Positions 1 to 4,882 of a stretch of DNA of 5,429 nt are shown in pieces. Numbering within the stretch: position 1 is the first letter of the stretch; each line of letters opens with the position of its first letter. The stretch covers positions 1 through 5,429 of the forward strand of contig DAOVQR010000058.1 of the NCBI GenBank assembly GCA_030628575.1. Direction: 5' to 3'. The notes under the pieces were generated by a model. It worked only from the letters and a program-made list of their open reading frames with translations. It searched no databases and was not told the DNA's origin. The translations under genes were made by a program, and so were the position numbers. The stretch is from a bacterium. Lineage in GTDB: Bacteria; Patescibacteriota; UBA1384; JAMDBS01; DAOVQR01.

Positions 1-1
1 A

Positions 2-397
2 AATGAAGAACTGTTGCAGCTAATTGCAGAAGAAGTTAATGTTAAAGAGATAGAAGAAGTTAAAGAGCAACCAAAAGGATATAAGCGACTAATATTAGGT
101 AATATTAAGATCTGCCTTGATATTGAACTTACAGAGGATTTAAAACTAGAAGGGATGGCAAGAGAAATTATTCGTTATGTTCAAGTGTTGAGAAAAAAAT
201 CAGGATTATCGCCAGAAGATAAGATAAAAATTTATTATTCATCTAACGACCGTTTAGTAAATCAAGCCATTAAAGAGCAGCAAAAATATATTATATCTCA
301 AACCATTGCAAAATCGGTTGAAAAAGGTATTTCCGAATCAAATAAAAATATTATTAAAAAAGATAACATTACTTTAGCCATATCAGTTTATAAATGA
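2..397 (+). CDS. ileS: Isoleucyl-tRNA synthetase, C-terminal end (partial, 5' truncated by window edge)
   Basis: The frame is open from base 2 and gives the last 131 residues of a longer protein; an internal TTG at 14 is not a real start. Isoleucyl-tRNA synthetase is a cytoplasmic enzyme that charges tRNA-Ile using ATP. The visible part is the C-terminal region of the long form of the enzyme. The stretch ELTEDLKLEGMAREIIRYVQ, followed by VLRKKSGLSPEDKIKIYY, is the family's LxxEGxAREIxRxxQxLRKxxGLxxxDxI signature, and the closing ITLAISVYK resembles the final beta strand. The catalytic HIGH and KMSKS parts lie outside the window, so only the tail supports the call. It ends in TGA, which overlaps the rodA start by four bases (ATGA), so the two genes are probably co-transcribed and translationally coupled. 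ValS was considered, but its usual coiled-coil tail is absent. Confidence 0.88.
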   Translation, partial: NEELLQLIAEEVNVKEIEEVKEQPKGYKRLILGNIKICLDIELTEDLKLEGMAREIIRYVQVLRKKSGLSPEDKIKIYYSSNDRLVNQAIKEQQKYIISQTIAKSVEKGISESNKNIIKKDNITLAISVYK

Positions 398-1491
398 AAC
401 GTCTAAGATTTAAATTACCCAAAACTTTTGACTGGATATTATTTATTATCCCGATTTTGTTATTATGTACGGGAATTGCAGTAATTTATAGTTTAACCTA
501 TTATAATGATCAAATTCATTTACTTCACAATCAAATTATCTTTGCTGTAATTGGTATTATTCTTATGATTGTTTTAACTTTTGTTGACTATCGCAATTAT
601 AAAAATATTGCCTGGATATTTTATTTAGTTGGTATTATATTATTAGTTTTGGTGTTATTTATTGGTAAGACATCTTTTGGCGCAAAACGCTGGATAGATT
701 TAATATTTTTTGATCTTCAACCGTCAGAGTTTATAAAACTTTTTTTAATATTTGCGCTTGCTGCTCTTTTTGCTGATTATATCGGAAAAATCAGTATTCA
801 AAGATTAATATTTGGTCTAATTTTAATTGCAATTCCAGTATTTTTGATTTTGAGACAACCAGATTTTGGTAGCGCAATAGTATTAGTTGCCATCAGTTTG
901 GGAATAATATTATATTCTCGTCTTTCGATGAAACAACTTATTACAGTGATATTAATGATTTTAATCAGTTTGCCAACTGCTTGGATGTTTTTGAAGGATT
1001 ATCAACGCGCAAGAATTTATACATTTTTGAATCCCACATTAGACCGATTTGGTGCAGGATACAACGTAATTCAATCAATGATTACTGTGGGAAGTGGTGG
1101 TTTATTTGGTAAGGGGTTTGGTCATGGTCCACAGAGTCAACTGAATTTTTTGCCAGTAGCTCATACTGATTTTATTTTTTCTGGTTTTGCTGAAACTGCC
1201 GGATTTCTTGGTTCAATAGTATTGATTTTAATTTTTGCAATTTTAATTTTTAGAATAGTTAATGTGGCCAAAATTTCCAAAGATTATTTCGGTATGTTAC
1301 TAGCTGTAGGAATAGGCGTAATGTTTTTGTTTCAGATTTTTGTAAATATTGGAATGAATATCGGAATTATGCCAGTAACGGGAATTACCTTGCCTCTAGT
1401 TTCTTATGGCGGCAGTTCAATGATTTTAAATCTGGCATCTATTGGAATTCTGCAGAGTATCTATTTGAGGCATAAAAAGATAACATTCTAG
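394..1491 (+). CDS. rodA: Rod-shape-determining SEDS glycosyltransferase RodA
   Basis: A 365-residue polytopic membrane protein of the SEDS family (FtsW/RodA/SpoVE), which polymerises peptidoglycan glycan strands from lipid II together with a class B penicillin-binding protein. About ten membrane segments are visible from residue 14 to 356, with a large extracytoplasmic loop at about 200-262. Family motifs in order: GAKRWI (96-101), QPSEF (109-113), RQPDFGSA (154-161), GAGYNVIQSMITVGSGGLFGKG (220-241), LPVAHTDFIF (253-262; D259 aligns with the catalytic aspartate) and LPLVSYGGSS (333-342). The NIGMNIGIMPVTGITLPLVSYGG tail fits RodA better than FtsW, but the split is not certain from sequence alone. 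Length matches the family. The start overlaps the ileS stop as ATGA, and no Shine-Dalgarno is visible, which suggests reinitiation after ileS. No mre genes or class B PBP are in view. Confidence 0.92.
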   Translation: MKRLRFKLPKTFDWILFIIPILLLCTGIAVIYSLTYYNDQIHLLHNQIIFAVIGIILMIVLTFVDYRNYKNIAWIFYLVGIILLVLVLFIGKTSFGAKRWIDLIFFDLQPSEFIKLFLIFALAALFADYIGKISIQRLIFGLILIAIPVFLILRQPDFGSAIVLVAISLGIILYSRLSMKQLITVILMILISLPTAWMFLKDYQRARIYTFLNPTLDRFGAGYNVIQSMITVGSGGLFGKGFGHGPQSQLNFLPVAHTDFIFSGFAETAGFLGSIVLILIFAILIFRIVNVAKISKDYFGMLLAVGIGVMFLFQIFVNIGMNIGIMPVTGITLPLVSYGGSSMILNLASIGILQSIYLRHKKITF

Positions 1492-1496
1492 GATAA

Positions 1497-1527
1497 AACG
1501 AAAAATGCAAAGCGAAAAATGCAAAAC
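1497..1527 (+). repeat. Dispersed A-rich 31-nt repeat, copy 1
   Basis: The 31 bases starting AACGAAAAATGC match 25 of 31 bases of a second copy at 3340-3370, without gaps; five of the six differences are transitions. This copy itself contains a 14-base tandem duplication of (a/g)CGAAAAATGCAAA (1498-1511 and 1512-1525). Both copies lie immediately after a stop codon, here rodA and in the other case rplK. Function is unknown; it may be a family of intergenic repeats in this genome. Confidence 0.6.
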
Positions 1528-1561
1528 AACAATTAAAAACTCAAAATAAGTTTTGCCTTTT
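1521..1561 (+). terminator. Weak rho-independent terminator after rodA
   Basis: GCAAAAC (1521-1527) can pair with GTTTTGC (1550-1556), followed by CTTTTT. The stem is only 7 bp, has a 22-nt loop, and competes with an alternative hairpin AAAACT/AGTTTT (1536-1541 with 1549-1554). It sits just ahead of the next promoter, where an operon end is expected, but the structure is weak. Confidence 0.4.
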
Positions 1562-1563
1562 TG

Positions 1564-1592
1564 TTGACTTAATATTAGTTTAATGTTATTAT
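1564..1592 (+). promoter_or_regulatory. Sigma70-type promoter for rplU-secE-nusG
   Basis: The -35 box TTGACT (1564-1569) and the -10 box TATTAT (1587-1592) are 17 bases apart and each has one mismatch to consensus. TG sits one base before the -10 (1584-1585), giving an extended -10. The predicted transcript start is near 1599, leaving a leader of about 75 nt before rplU. In AT-rich DNA chance -10 boxes are common, but the combined match is good. Confidence 0.7.
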
Positions 1593-1614
1593 ATTATTGT
1601 AAATAGAAAATTGG

Positions 1615-1637
1615 ATTATTCGACTTTGTCGGATAAT
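1615..1637 (+). promoter_or_regulatory. Hairpin in the rplU 5' leader
   Basis: ATTATTCGAC (1615-1624) pairs with GTCGGATAAT (1628-1637) over 10 bp, including one G-U pair, with a 3-base loop. It lies within the predicted leader, about 36 nt before the rplU start, and is not followed by a T run, so it does not look like a terminator. Ribosomal protein operons are often autoregulated through leader structures; that role is an inference here. Confidence 0.5.
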
Positions 1638-1673
1638 TGTTGTATTATAAAAATATTATTTATAGGATAACTT

Positions 1674-1937
1674 ATGTCTATTGCAGTAATTAAAACTGGT
1701 GGCAAACAATATAAAGTGGAAGTTGGTGATAAATTAAAGATTGAAAAACTCGATTCAAAAGAAAAAAAAATTGAGTTTGATGATATTCTTCATAATAAAA
1801 AAGTGATTGCGGAAATTATCAATTCAGGAAAAGATGAAAAAGTAAAAGTTTTTAAATTTAAGCCAAAAAAAAGATATAAACTAACTTATGGTCATCGTCA
1901 GCTATATACAGAAATCCAAATCAAAGGAATCAAATGA
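1674..1937 (+). CDS. rplU: Large ribosomal subunit protein bL21 (short form)
   Basis: An 87-residue basic protein of the 50S subunit. The N-terminal signature AVIKTGGKQYKVEVGDKLKIEKL (4-26) and the C-terminal KVKVFKFKPKKRYKLTYGHRQLYT (56-79) are diagnostic of bL21, whose usual length is about 100-105. The missing length lies in one place: after FDDIL (35-39) the protein goes directly to HNKKVIAEII, skipping the loop that normally reads like VGxxxxVxxGxPxVxGA. The reading frame is intact on both sides, so this looks like a natural deletion of about 14-18 residues. A Shine-Dalgarno-like AGGA (1664-1667) lies 6 nt before ATG. The usual partner rpmA (bL27) does not follow; secE overlaps the stop codon instead (ATGA). 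Confidence 0.93.
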   Translation: MSIAVIKTGGKQYKVEVGDKLKIEKLDSKEKKIEFDDILHNKKVIAEIINSGKDEKVKVFKFKPKKRYKLTYGHRQLYTEIQIKGIK

Positions 1938-2134
1938 GTTTTATAAATAACATTAAAAGTTATTTTAGAGGTGTAGTAACTGAGGCAAAAAAAGTTGTTT
2001 GGCCTACAAAAAAAGAAGTCATTAATCATACTTTGGTAGTTATTGTAGCGGTGATTGTAATTATGACTGTTTTTGGTTCTTTCGATTTTGGATTATCAAA
2101 ATTATTAGAGTTTGTAATTAAAAGCCAAGGATAA
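1934..2134 (+). CDS. secE: Preprotein translocase subunit SecE
   Basis: A 66-residue single-span form of SecE, the small essential subunit that clamps SecY in the SecYEG protein-export channel of the inner membrane. An amphipathic N-terminal helix carries the family signature EAKKVVWPTKKEVINHT (17-33), including the conserved WPT at 23-25, followed by one membrane segment at about 33-55. Length is normal for the short bacterial form. The ATG overlaps the rplU TGA (ATGA), and AAAGGA (1923-1928), inside rplU, serves as ribosome binding site. nusG follows one base after the stop. The secE-nusG pairing is nearly universal in bacteria and confirms the call. Confidence 0.95.
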   Translation: MSFINNIKSYFRGVVTEAKKVVWPTKKEVINHTLVVIVAVIVIMTVFGSFDFGLSKLLEFVIKSQG

Positions 2135-2135
2135 G

Positions 2136-2762
2136 ATGGAAAAAACCCAATCAAAAAATTTAAAACAAGAAGATTTAGAAAAAGAAAAGATAAAATTAGG
2201 GCAAATTGCCGCCAAAGCTAAAATACAAAAGCAAACTGGTAAGCGCGGCTGGTATGTTATTCATACCTATACTGGTTATGAAGATCAGGTGGCAGATAGT
2301 TTGCGTCAGAGAATTGAATCTTTGGATATGGGAAAGAAAATTTTTGATGTAATAGTTCCCTTAGAAAAAAGAATTGAAATAAGGAATGGTAAACGTCGAA
2401 CTGTGGAAAAAAAGATATTTCCCGGTTATGTTATTGTTGATATGATTGTTACTGACGATTCTTGGTATATGGTTAGAAATACTCCTAATGTAACTGGATT
2501 TATTGGTATGGGTGTTCAACCAACACCAATGAATTCAGAAGAAATTGATAGAATTAAAAAGAGGATGGGAGTAGAAGAACCTAAATTTAAGATTGAACTT
2601 GAGATAGGGGACTTAGTTAGAATTGTTGATGGACCGCTCAAGGGATTTGAAGCAAAAGTGACTGAAATTGACGAAGAACGTGGTAAGATTAAAGTATTGA
2701 TGACAATGTTTGGACGTGAAACACCAGTCAAATTAGATTCATTGCAAGTGAAAAAAGTATAG
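2136..2762 (+). CDS. nusG: Transcription elongation/antitermination factor NusG
   Basis: A 208-residue protein that binds the RNA polymerase clamp through its NGN domain and links to Rho or ribosomal protein S10 through its KOW domain. The NGN domain begins at GWYVIHTYTGYEDQVADSL (38-56) and includes KKIFPGYVIVDM (92-103) and WYMVRNTPNVTGFIG (110-124). The KOW domain covers about 156-208, with GDLVRIVDGPLKGFEAKV (158-175) and MFGRETPVKLDSLQV (191-205). Compared with typical NusG (about 175-185 residues) there is an extra N-terminal segment of about 37 residues rich in Lys, Glu and Gln, probably disordered or helical. The start at 2136 is favoured by AAGGA (2127-2131) and the one-base gap after secE. 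No methionine lies between residue 1 and the NGN domain, so an alternative ATG start is unavailable. Confidence 0.95.
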   Translation: MEKTQSKNLKQEDLEKEKIKLGQIAAKAKIQKQTGKRGWYVIHTYTGYEDQVADSLRQRIESLDMGKKIFDVIVPLEKRIEIRNGKRRTVEKKIFPGYVIVDMIVTDDSWYMVRNTPNVTGFIGMGVQPTPMNSEEIDRIKKRMGVEEPKFKIELEIGDLVRIVDGPLKGFEAKVTEIDEERGKIKVLMTMFGRETPVKLDSLQVKKV

Positions 2763-2770
2763 GAAATAAG

Positions 2771-2884
2771 GTAACAATATGCGCTAATCTTTTTACGCTA
2801 ATAACGCTAATAAGAAAAAAAGATTGTAACATGCGCGAATTTATTATCACTAATAGCACGAATAAATTTGCGAAATTAGCGTTA
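2771..2884 (+). repeat. Inverted and tandem repeat cluster in the nusG-rplK spacer
   Basis: The spacer is built from variants of a short word such as CGCTAAT, CGCGAAT or CACGAAT. Visible structure: a tandem pair ACGCTAATA at 2795-2803 and 2804-2812; stem A, AATCTTTTT (2786-2794) with AAAAAGATT (2817-2825); stem B, CGCGAATTTATT (2834-2845) with AATAAATTTGCG (2861-2872), 12 bp with one G-U; and stem C, TAACGCTAAT (2802-2811) with ATTAGCGTTA (2875-2884), 10 bp and perfect. Stem C uses the loop of stem A. The halves starting at 2771 and 2826 also begin alike (GTAACA, then ATGCGC). This may be a leader RNA or a palindromic genomic repeat. There is no T run after stem C, so read-through into rplK is expected. 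Confidence 0.65.
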
Positions 2885-2917
2885 AAAAAATTGGCGCGGA
2901 ATAATACAATATAAATC

Positions 2918-3340
2918 ATGGCTAAAAAAATTAAAACTATAATTAAGCTTCAGTGTTCAGCAGGCAAAGCAAATCCAGCGCCGCCAATTGGTCCAGCATT
3001 GGGTCAGCATGGTCTTAATATTATGGATTTTTGCACTAAATTTAATAATGCTACTAAACAAATGGGCAATACTGTAATCCCGGTTGTAATTACGGTTTAC
3101 GAAGATCGGACTTTTGATTTTATCTTGAAGCAGCCACCAGCAGCAGTTTTAATCAAGCAGATAGCGGGAATTAAAAAAGGAACTGATAATCCTTTAAAAA
3201 ATAAAGTTGGAAAAATTTCCAAAGCCCAATTAAGACAAATTGCCGAGAAAAAAATGCCTGATCTTAATGCCAATTCAATAGAACAGGCAGAAAAAATCAT
3301 TGCCGGTACTGCCAAAAGTATGGGAGTGGAAGTAAAGTAA
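2918..3340 (+). CDS. rplK: Large ribosomal subunit protein uL11
   Basis: A 140-residue protein of the GTPase-associated centre of the 50S subunit, binding 23S rRNA and contacting elongation factors. The N-terminal domain shows the proline-rich [20 protein letters not shown] (20-39). The middle has [21 protein letters not shown] (59-79), and the C-terminal rRNA-binding domain ends [20 protein letters not shown] (120-139). Length is typical. No Shine-Dalgarno is visible in the 15 bases before ATG (the nearest GGA is at 2898-2900, too far), so initiation may depend on the unstructured AT-rich leader. I found no convincing promoter in the spacer, so it is probably read from the rplU promoter. The normal downstream partner rplA (uL1) is missing; a terminator follows instead. 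Confidence 0.96.
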   Translation: MAKKIKTIIKLQCSAGKANPAPPIGPALGQHGLNIMDFCTKFNNATKQMGNTVIPVVITVYEDRTFDFILKQPPAAVLIKQIAGIKKGTDNPLKNKVGKISKAQLRQIAEKKMPDLNANSIEQAEKIIAGTAKSMGVEVK

Positions 3341-3370
3341 ACGCAAAATGTAAAGTGAAAAACGTAAAAT
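3340..3370 (+). repeat. Dispersed A-rich 31-nt repeat, copy 2
   Basis: Beginning AACGCAAAATGT at the last base of the rplK stop codon, this aligns without gaps to 1497-1527 (25 of 31 identical). It is followed by an AT-rich stretch (3384-3410) made of AATTTATAATTT and AATTTAAAATT words, which recur at 4852-4863, 5008-5018 and 5022-5032. Confidence 0.6.
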
Positions 3371-3411
3371 AATTGATAAAATAAAAATTTATAATTTATA
3401 ATTTAAAATTA

Positions 3412-3439
3412 CAAAAACCACCCTTGCGGGTGGTTTTTG
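3412..3439. terminator. Strong bidirectional hairpin terminator between rplK and the minus-strand RNA
   Basis: CAAAAACCACCC (3412-3423) pairs perfectly with GGGTGGTTTTTG (3428-3439), 12 bp around a 4-base loop. Both strands carry five T at the end of the stem, so it can stop transcription leaving rplK and also transcription arriving from the right on the minus strand. On the minus strand the loop reads GCAA, a stable GNRA tetraloop closed by C-G, which suggests that direction may be the primary one. Confidence 0.9.
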
Positions 3440-3639
3440 CTTAGCCCCTCTATTAGCCTCCTGAGTGACTAGCCGTTATATTTTAATACTTGGGCTGTGT
3501 CAGGTGTAACAGAGAGTGTTCTTGCAGGAAAACGACCCAGGAGGGGGAGGTCATCCCAAAATCTAGTAGTTTCGAGATTTTGGTTATTTCCTACAAGAAC
3601 ACCATCTATTACTTTTTTATTACTATTTTTCAACCTAAC
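3412..3639 (-). ncRNA. Candidate structured non-coding RNA, unrecognised
   Basis: A unit of about 230 nt with its own promoter (3645-3673) and terminator (3412-3439), and no plausible protein. Base composition is richer in G and C than the surrounding spacers. Reading the minus strand 5' to 3': GTGTTCTTG (3602-3594) pairs with CAAGAACAC (3524-3516), continued after one C-A mismatch by AGGAAA (3592-3587) with TTTCCT (3531-3526). This stem encloses hairpin CCAAAATCT/AGATTTTGG (3583-3575 with 3564-3556) and a small hairpin GACC/GGTC (3552-3549 with 3537-3534) whose loop is C-rich. The loop can pair with CAGGAGG (3463-3457) or with GAGGGG (3450-3445), giving possible pseudoknots. I do not see the conserved motifs of tmRNA, RNase P RNA or SRP RNA; a divergent 6S RNA cannot be excluded. 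Function is unknown. Confidence 0.7.
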
Positions 3640-3644
3640 AAATT

Positions 3645-3673
3645 ACTATACCATAAAAACTTAGTTTTGTCAA
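3645..3673 (-). promoter_or_regulatory. Near-consensus promoter for the minus-strand RNA
   Basis: On the minus strand a perfect -35 TTGACA (3673-3668) is followed after exactly 17 bases by TATAGT (3650-3645), with TG one base upstream of the -10 (extended -10). The predicted start is about G3639. This is the best promoter match in the window and points away from dprA toward the structured region, which is the main reason for assigning the RNA to the minus strand. Confidence 0.85.
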
Positions 3674-3689
3674 GGGTTTCTGTAATCAT

Positions 3690-3699
3690 CATCATGATG
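3690..3699. promoter_or_regulatory. Perfect 10-bp palindrome, possible operator
   Basis: CATCATGATG is its own reverse complement. It overlaps the extended TG of the dprA -10 and lies just upstream of the divergent RNA promoter's -35 box, a position where a bound protein could affect both promoters. No regulator is identified, and ten bases is short enough to arise by chance. Confidence 0.35.
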
Positions 3700-3706
3700 T
3701 TATAAT
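3698..3706 (+). promoter_or_regulatory. Extended -10 promoter for dprA
   Basis: TGTTATAAT is a perfect TGnTATAAT extended -10. No good -35 box lies 17 bases upstream (TTCTGT at 3678-3683), as is common for extended -10 promoters. The predicted start is near 3713, giving a leader of about 38 nt. An inverted repeat TAACTAT/ATAGTTA (3706-3712 with 3719-3725) straddles the start site and may be an operator or leader hairpin. Confidence 0.7.
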
Positions 3707-3750
3707 AACTATCAGCGAATAGTTAACAGAAAACAGTAAAAAGGACAGAA

Positions 3751-4842
3751 GTGCAAAAAGATTTAGCTTATTGGGTTGCTTTGGCTTCAGATGGACAGAT
3801 TGGAGCAAAAACATTTGCCAAACTTTTGGCAAGATTCGAAACCATAGAAGAAGTATGGATGACTTCTTACTCAATGCTATTAGAGTCGCAAATCCCTAAA
3901 AAATTTGTGGATATTATTCTTGAGATAAGAAAAAATGTAGATCCCAGTGAAGAGCTAGAAAAACTCAAAAAATTAAATATTAAATGTGTTACTATAAAAG
4001 ATAAAAATTATCCAAGATTGCTTAAAGAAATTCCAGATAGTCCAGCATTACTTTATTACAAAGGTGAACTAAAAAGTGTTGATGAAATATCTTTGGCTGT
4101 TGTTGGTTCGAGAAAATATTCGGATTACGGCAGACAAACAACTTTCAAAATAACCAGAGAATTATCTGAAGCCGGTTTGGTAATTATTTCTGGTTTAGCT
4201 TTAGGAATAGATAGTTTTGCCCATCTTGCTGCACTCGATGTGAACTCCAGAACGATTGCCGTTTTGGCTAATGGATTAGATTCAATCTATCCTTTGGCAC
4301 ATTACGGATTGGCCAAAAAAATTTTAGATAAGGGTGGTGCTATAATTTCTGAATTTCCGCCGGGTACACCAGCATTACGATATAATTTTCCAGTCAGAAA
4401 TAGAATTATAGCTGGTTTGTCTTTAGGTACCTTGGTGGTGGAGGGGGCATTACAATCAGGATCTTTAATTACTGCCCGATGTGCGTTAGATTATAATAGA
4501 GAAGTATTTGCGATTCCTGGTGATATACGTTCTAAAATTTCTGAAGGACCAAATTATCTTATCAAATCAGGAGCAAAATTAGTTACAGATAGTCAAGATG
4601 TTATTGAAGAACTGAATTTAGATGTTAAAATAAAGACAGAAGAGGCAAAAAAAATCATTCCCGACAGCCATGAAGAAGAAATTATTTTAGGTTTTTTGGA
4701 AAAAGATAAACCGATTCATGTTGACAAATTATCAAAAGTAACTAAACTTGATATTAAAGTTTTGAATTCTAAATTGAGTTTAATGGAAATAAAAGGTAAA
4801 ATTAGAAATATAGGAGCAAGCAATTATTTATTAGGACACTAG
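3751..4842 (+). CDS. dprA: DNA processing protein DprA (Smf)
   Basis: A 363-residue cytoplasmic protein that binds incoming single-stranded DNA during natural transformation and loads RecA onto it. Three parts are visible: an N-terminal helical SAM/HhH-like region (about 1-65), the Rossmann-like DprA core (about 80-285) and a C-terminal winged-helix domain (about 305-360). Core motifs: AVVGSRKYSDYGRQ (116-129), ISGLALGIDSFAHLAAL (146-162), VLANGLDSIYP (171-181), SEFPPGTPALRYNFPVRNRIIAGLS (200-224) and EGALQSGSLITARCALD (231-247). It is full length. The GTG start at 3751 is chosen because AAGGA (3741-3745) lies five bases upstream and residues LAYWVAL match the family's usual beginning. It has its own promoter and is followed by topA, a neighbour pair common in bacteria. 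The presence of dprA suggests the organism can take up DNA, but no other competence gene is in view. Confidence 0.95.
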   Translation: MQKDLAYWVALASDGQIGAKTFAKLLARFETIEEVWMTSYSMLLESQIPKKFVDIILEIRKNVDPSEELEKLKKLNIKCVTIKDKNYPRLLKEIPDSPALLYYKGELKSVDEISLAVVGSRKYSDYGRQTTFKITRELSEAGLVIISGLALGIDSFAHLAALDVNSRTIAVLANGLDSIYPLAHYGLAKKILDKGGAIISEFPPGTPALRYNFPVRNRIIAGLSLGTLVVEGALQSGSLITARCALDYNREVFAIPGDIRSKISEGPNYLIKSGAKLVTDSQDVIEELNLDVKIKTEEAKKIIPDSHEEEIILGFLEKDKPIHVDKLSKVTKLDIKVLNSKLSLMEIKGKIRNIGASNYLLGH

Positions 4843-4882
4843 GAAATTTTTAATTTATAATTTTTAATTTTTATTCAATTTT

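Noticed and set aside
394..1491. FtsW or SpoVE instead of RodA
   Set aside because: The LPLVSYGGSS and NIGM motifs fit RodA better; no division genes are adjacent, though paralogue assignment by eye is not absolute.
394..1937. Alternative genetic code with TGA as glycine, as in SR1/Gracilibacteria
   Set aside because: TGA ends ileS and rplU exactly where homologues end, and no in-frame TGA occurs in the genes.
1674..1937. Frameshift or assembly error as the cause of the short bL21
   Set aside because: Both conserved halves are in one frame without stops, so a simple frameshift is excluded; an in-frame assembly deletion is unlikely but cannot be ruled out.
2795..2872. CRISPR-like array in the nusG-rplK spacer
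   Set aside because: The repeated words are too short, degenerate and irregularly spaced, and no cas gene is present.
2728..2919. A 63-codon minus-strand frame in the nusG-rplK spacer
   Set aside because: It is produced by AT-rich inverted repeats translated as hydrophobic residues; no binding site or motif.
2516..3315. Minus-strand frames inside nusG (2516-2731) and rplK (3097-3315)
   Set aside because: They lie fully opposite well-supported conserved genes and are antisense shadows.
3412..3639. Assignment of the minus-strand RNA to tmRNA, RNase P RNA or SRP RNA
   Set aside because: No tRNA-like 3' end with a TTCGA arm, no GAGGAAAGTC or ACAGAA core of RNase P, and no GGAAG-AGCAG SRP loop are visible. 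6S RNA remains possible but has too little sequence conservation to claim by eye.
3490..3705. A 71-codon + strand open frame starting MGCVRC
   Set aside because: It overlaps the structured RNA region and both divergent promoters, has no ribosome binding site of note, and its composition resembles no protein; the inverted repeats explain the sequence better.
3692..3874. A 60-codon minus-strand frame across the dprA start
   Set aside because: It is a shadow of the dprA 5' end and its promoter, with no family features.
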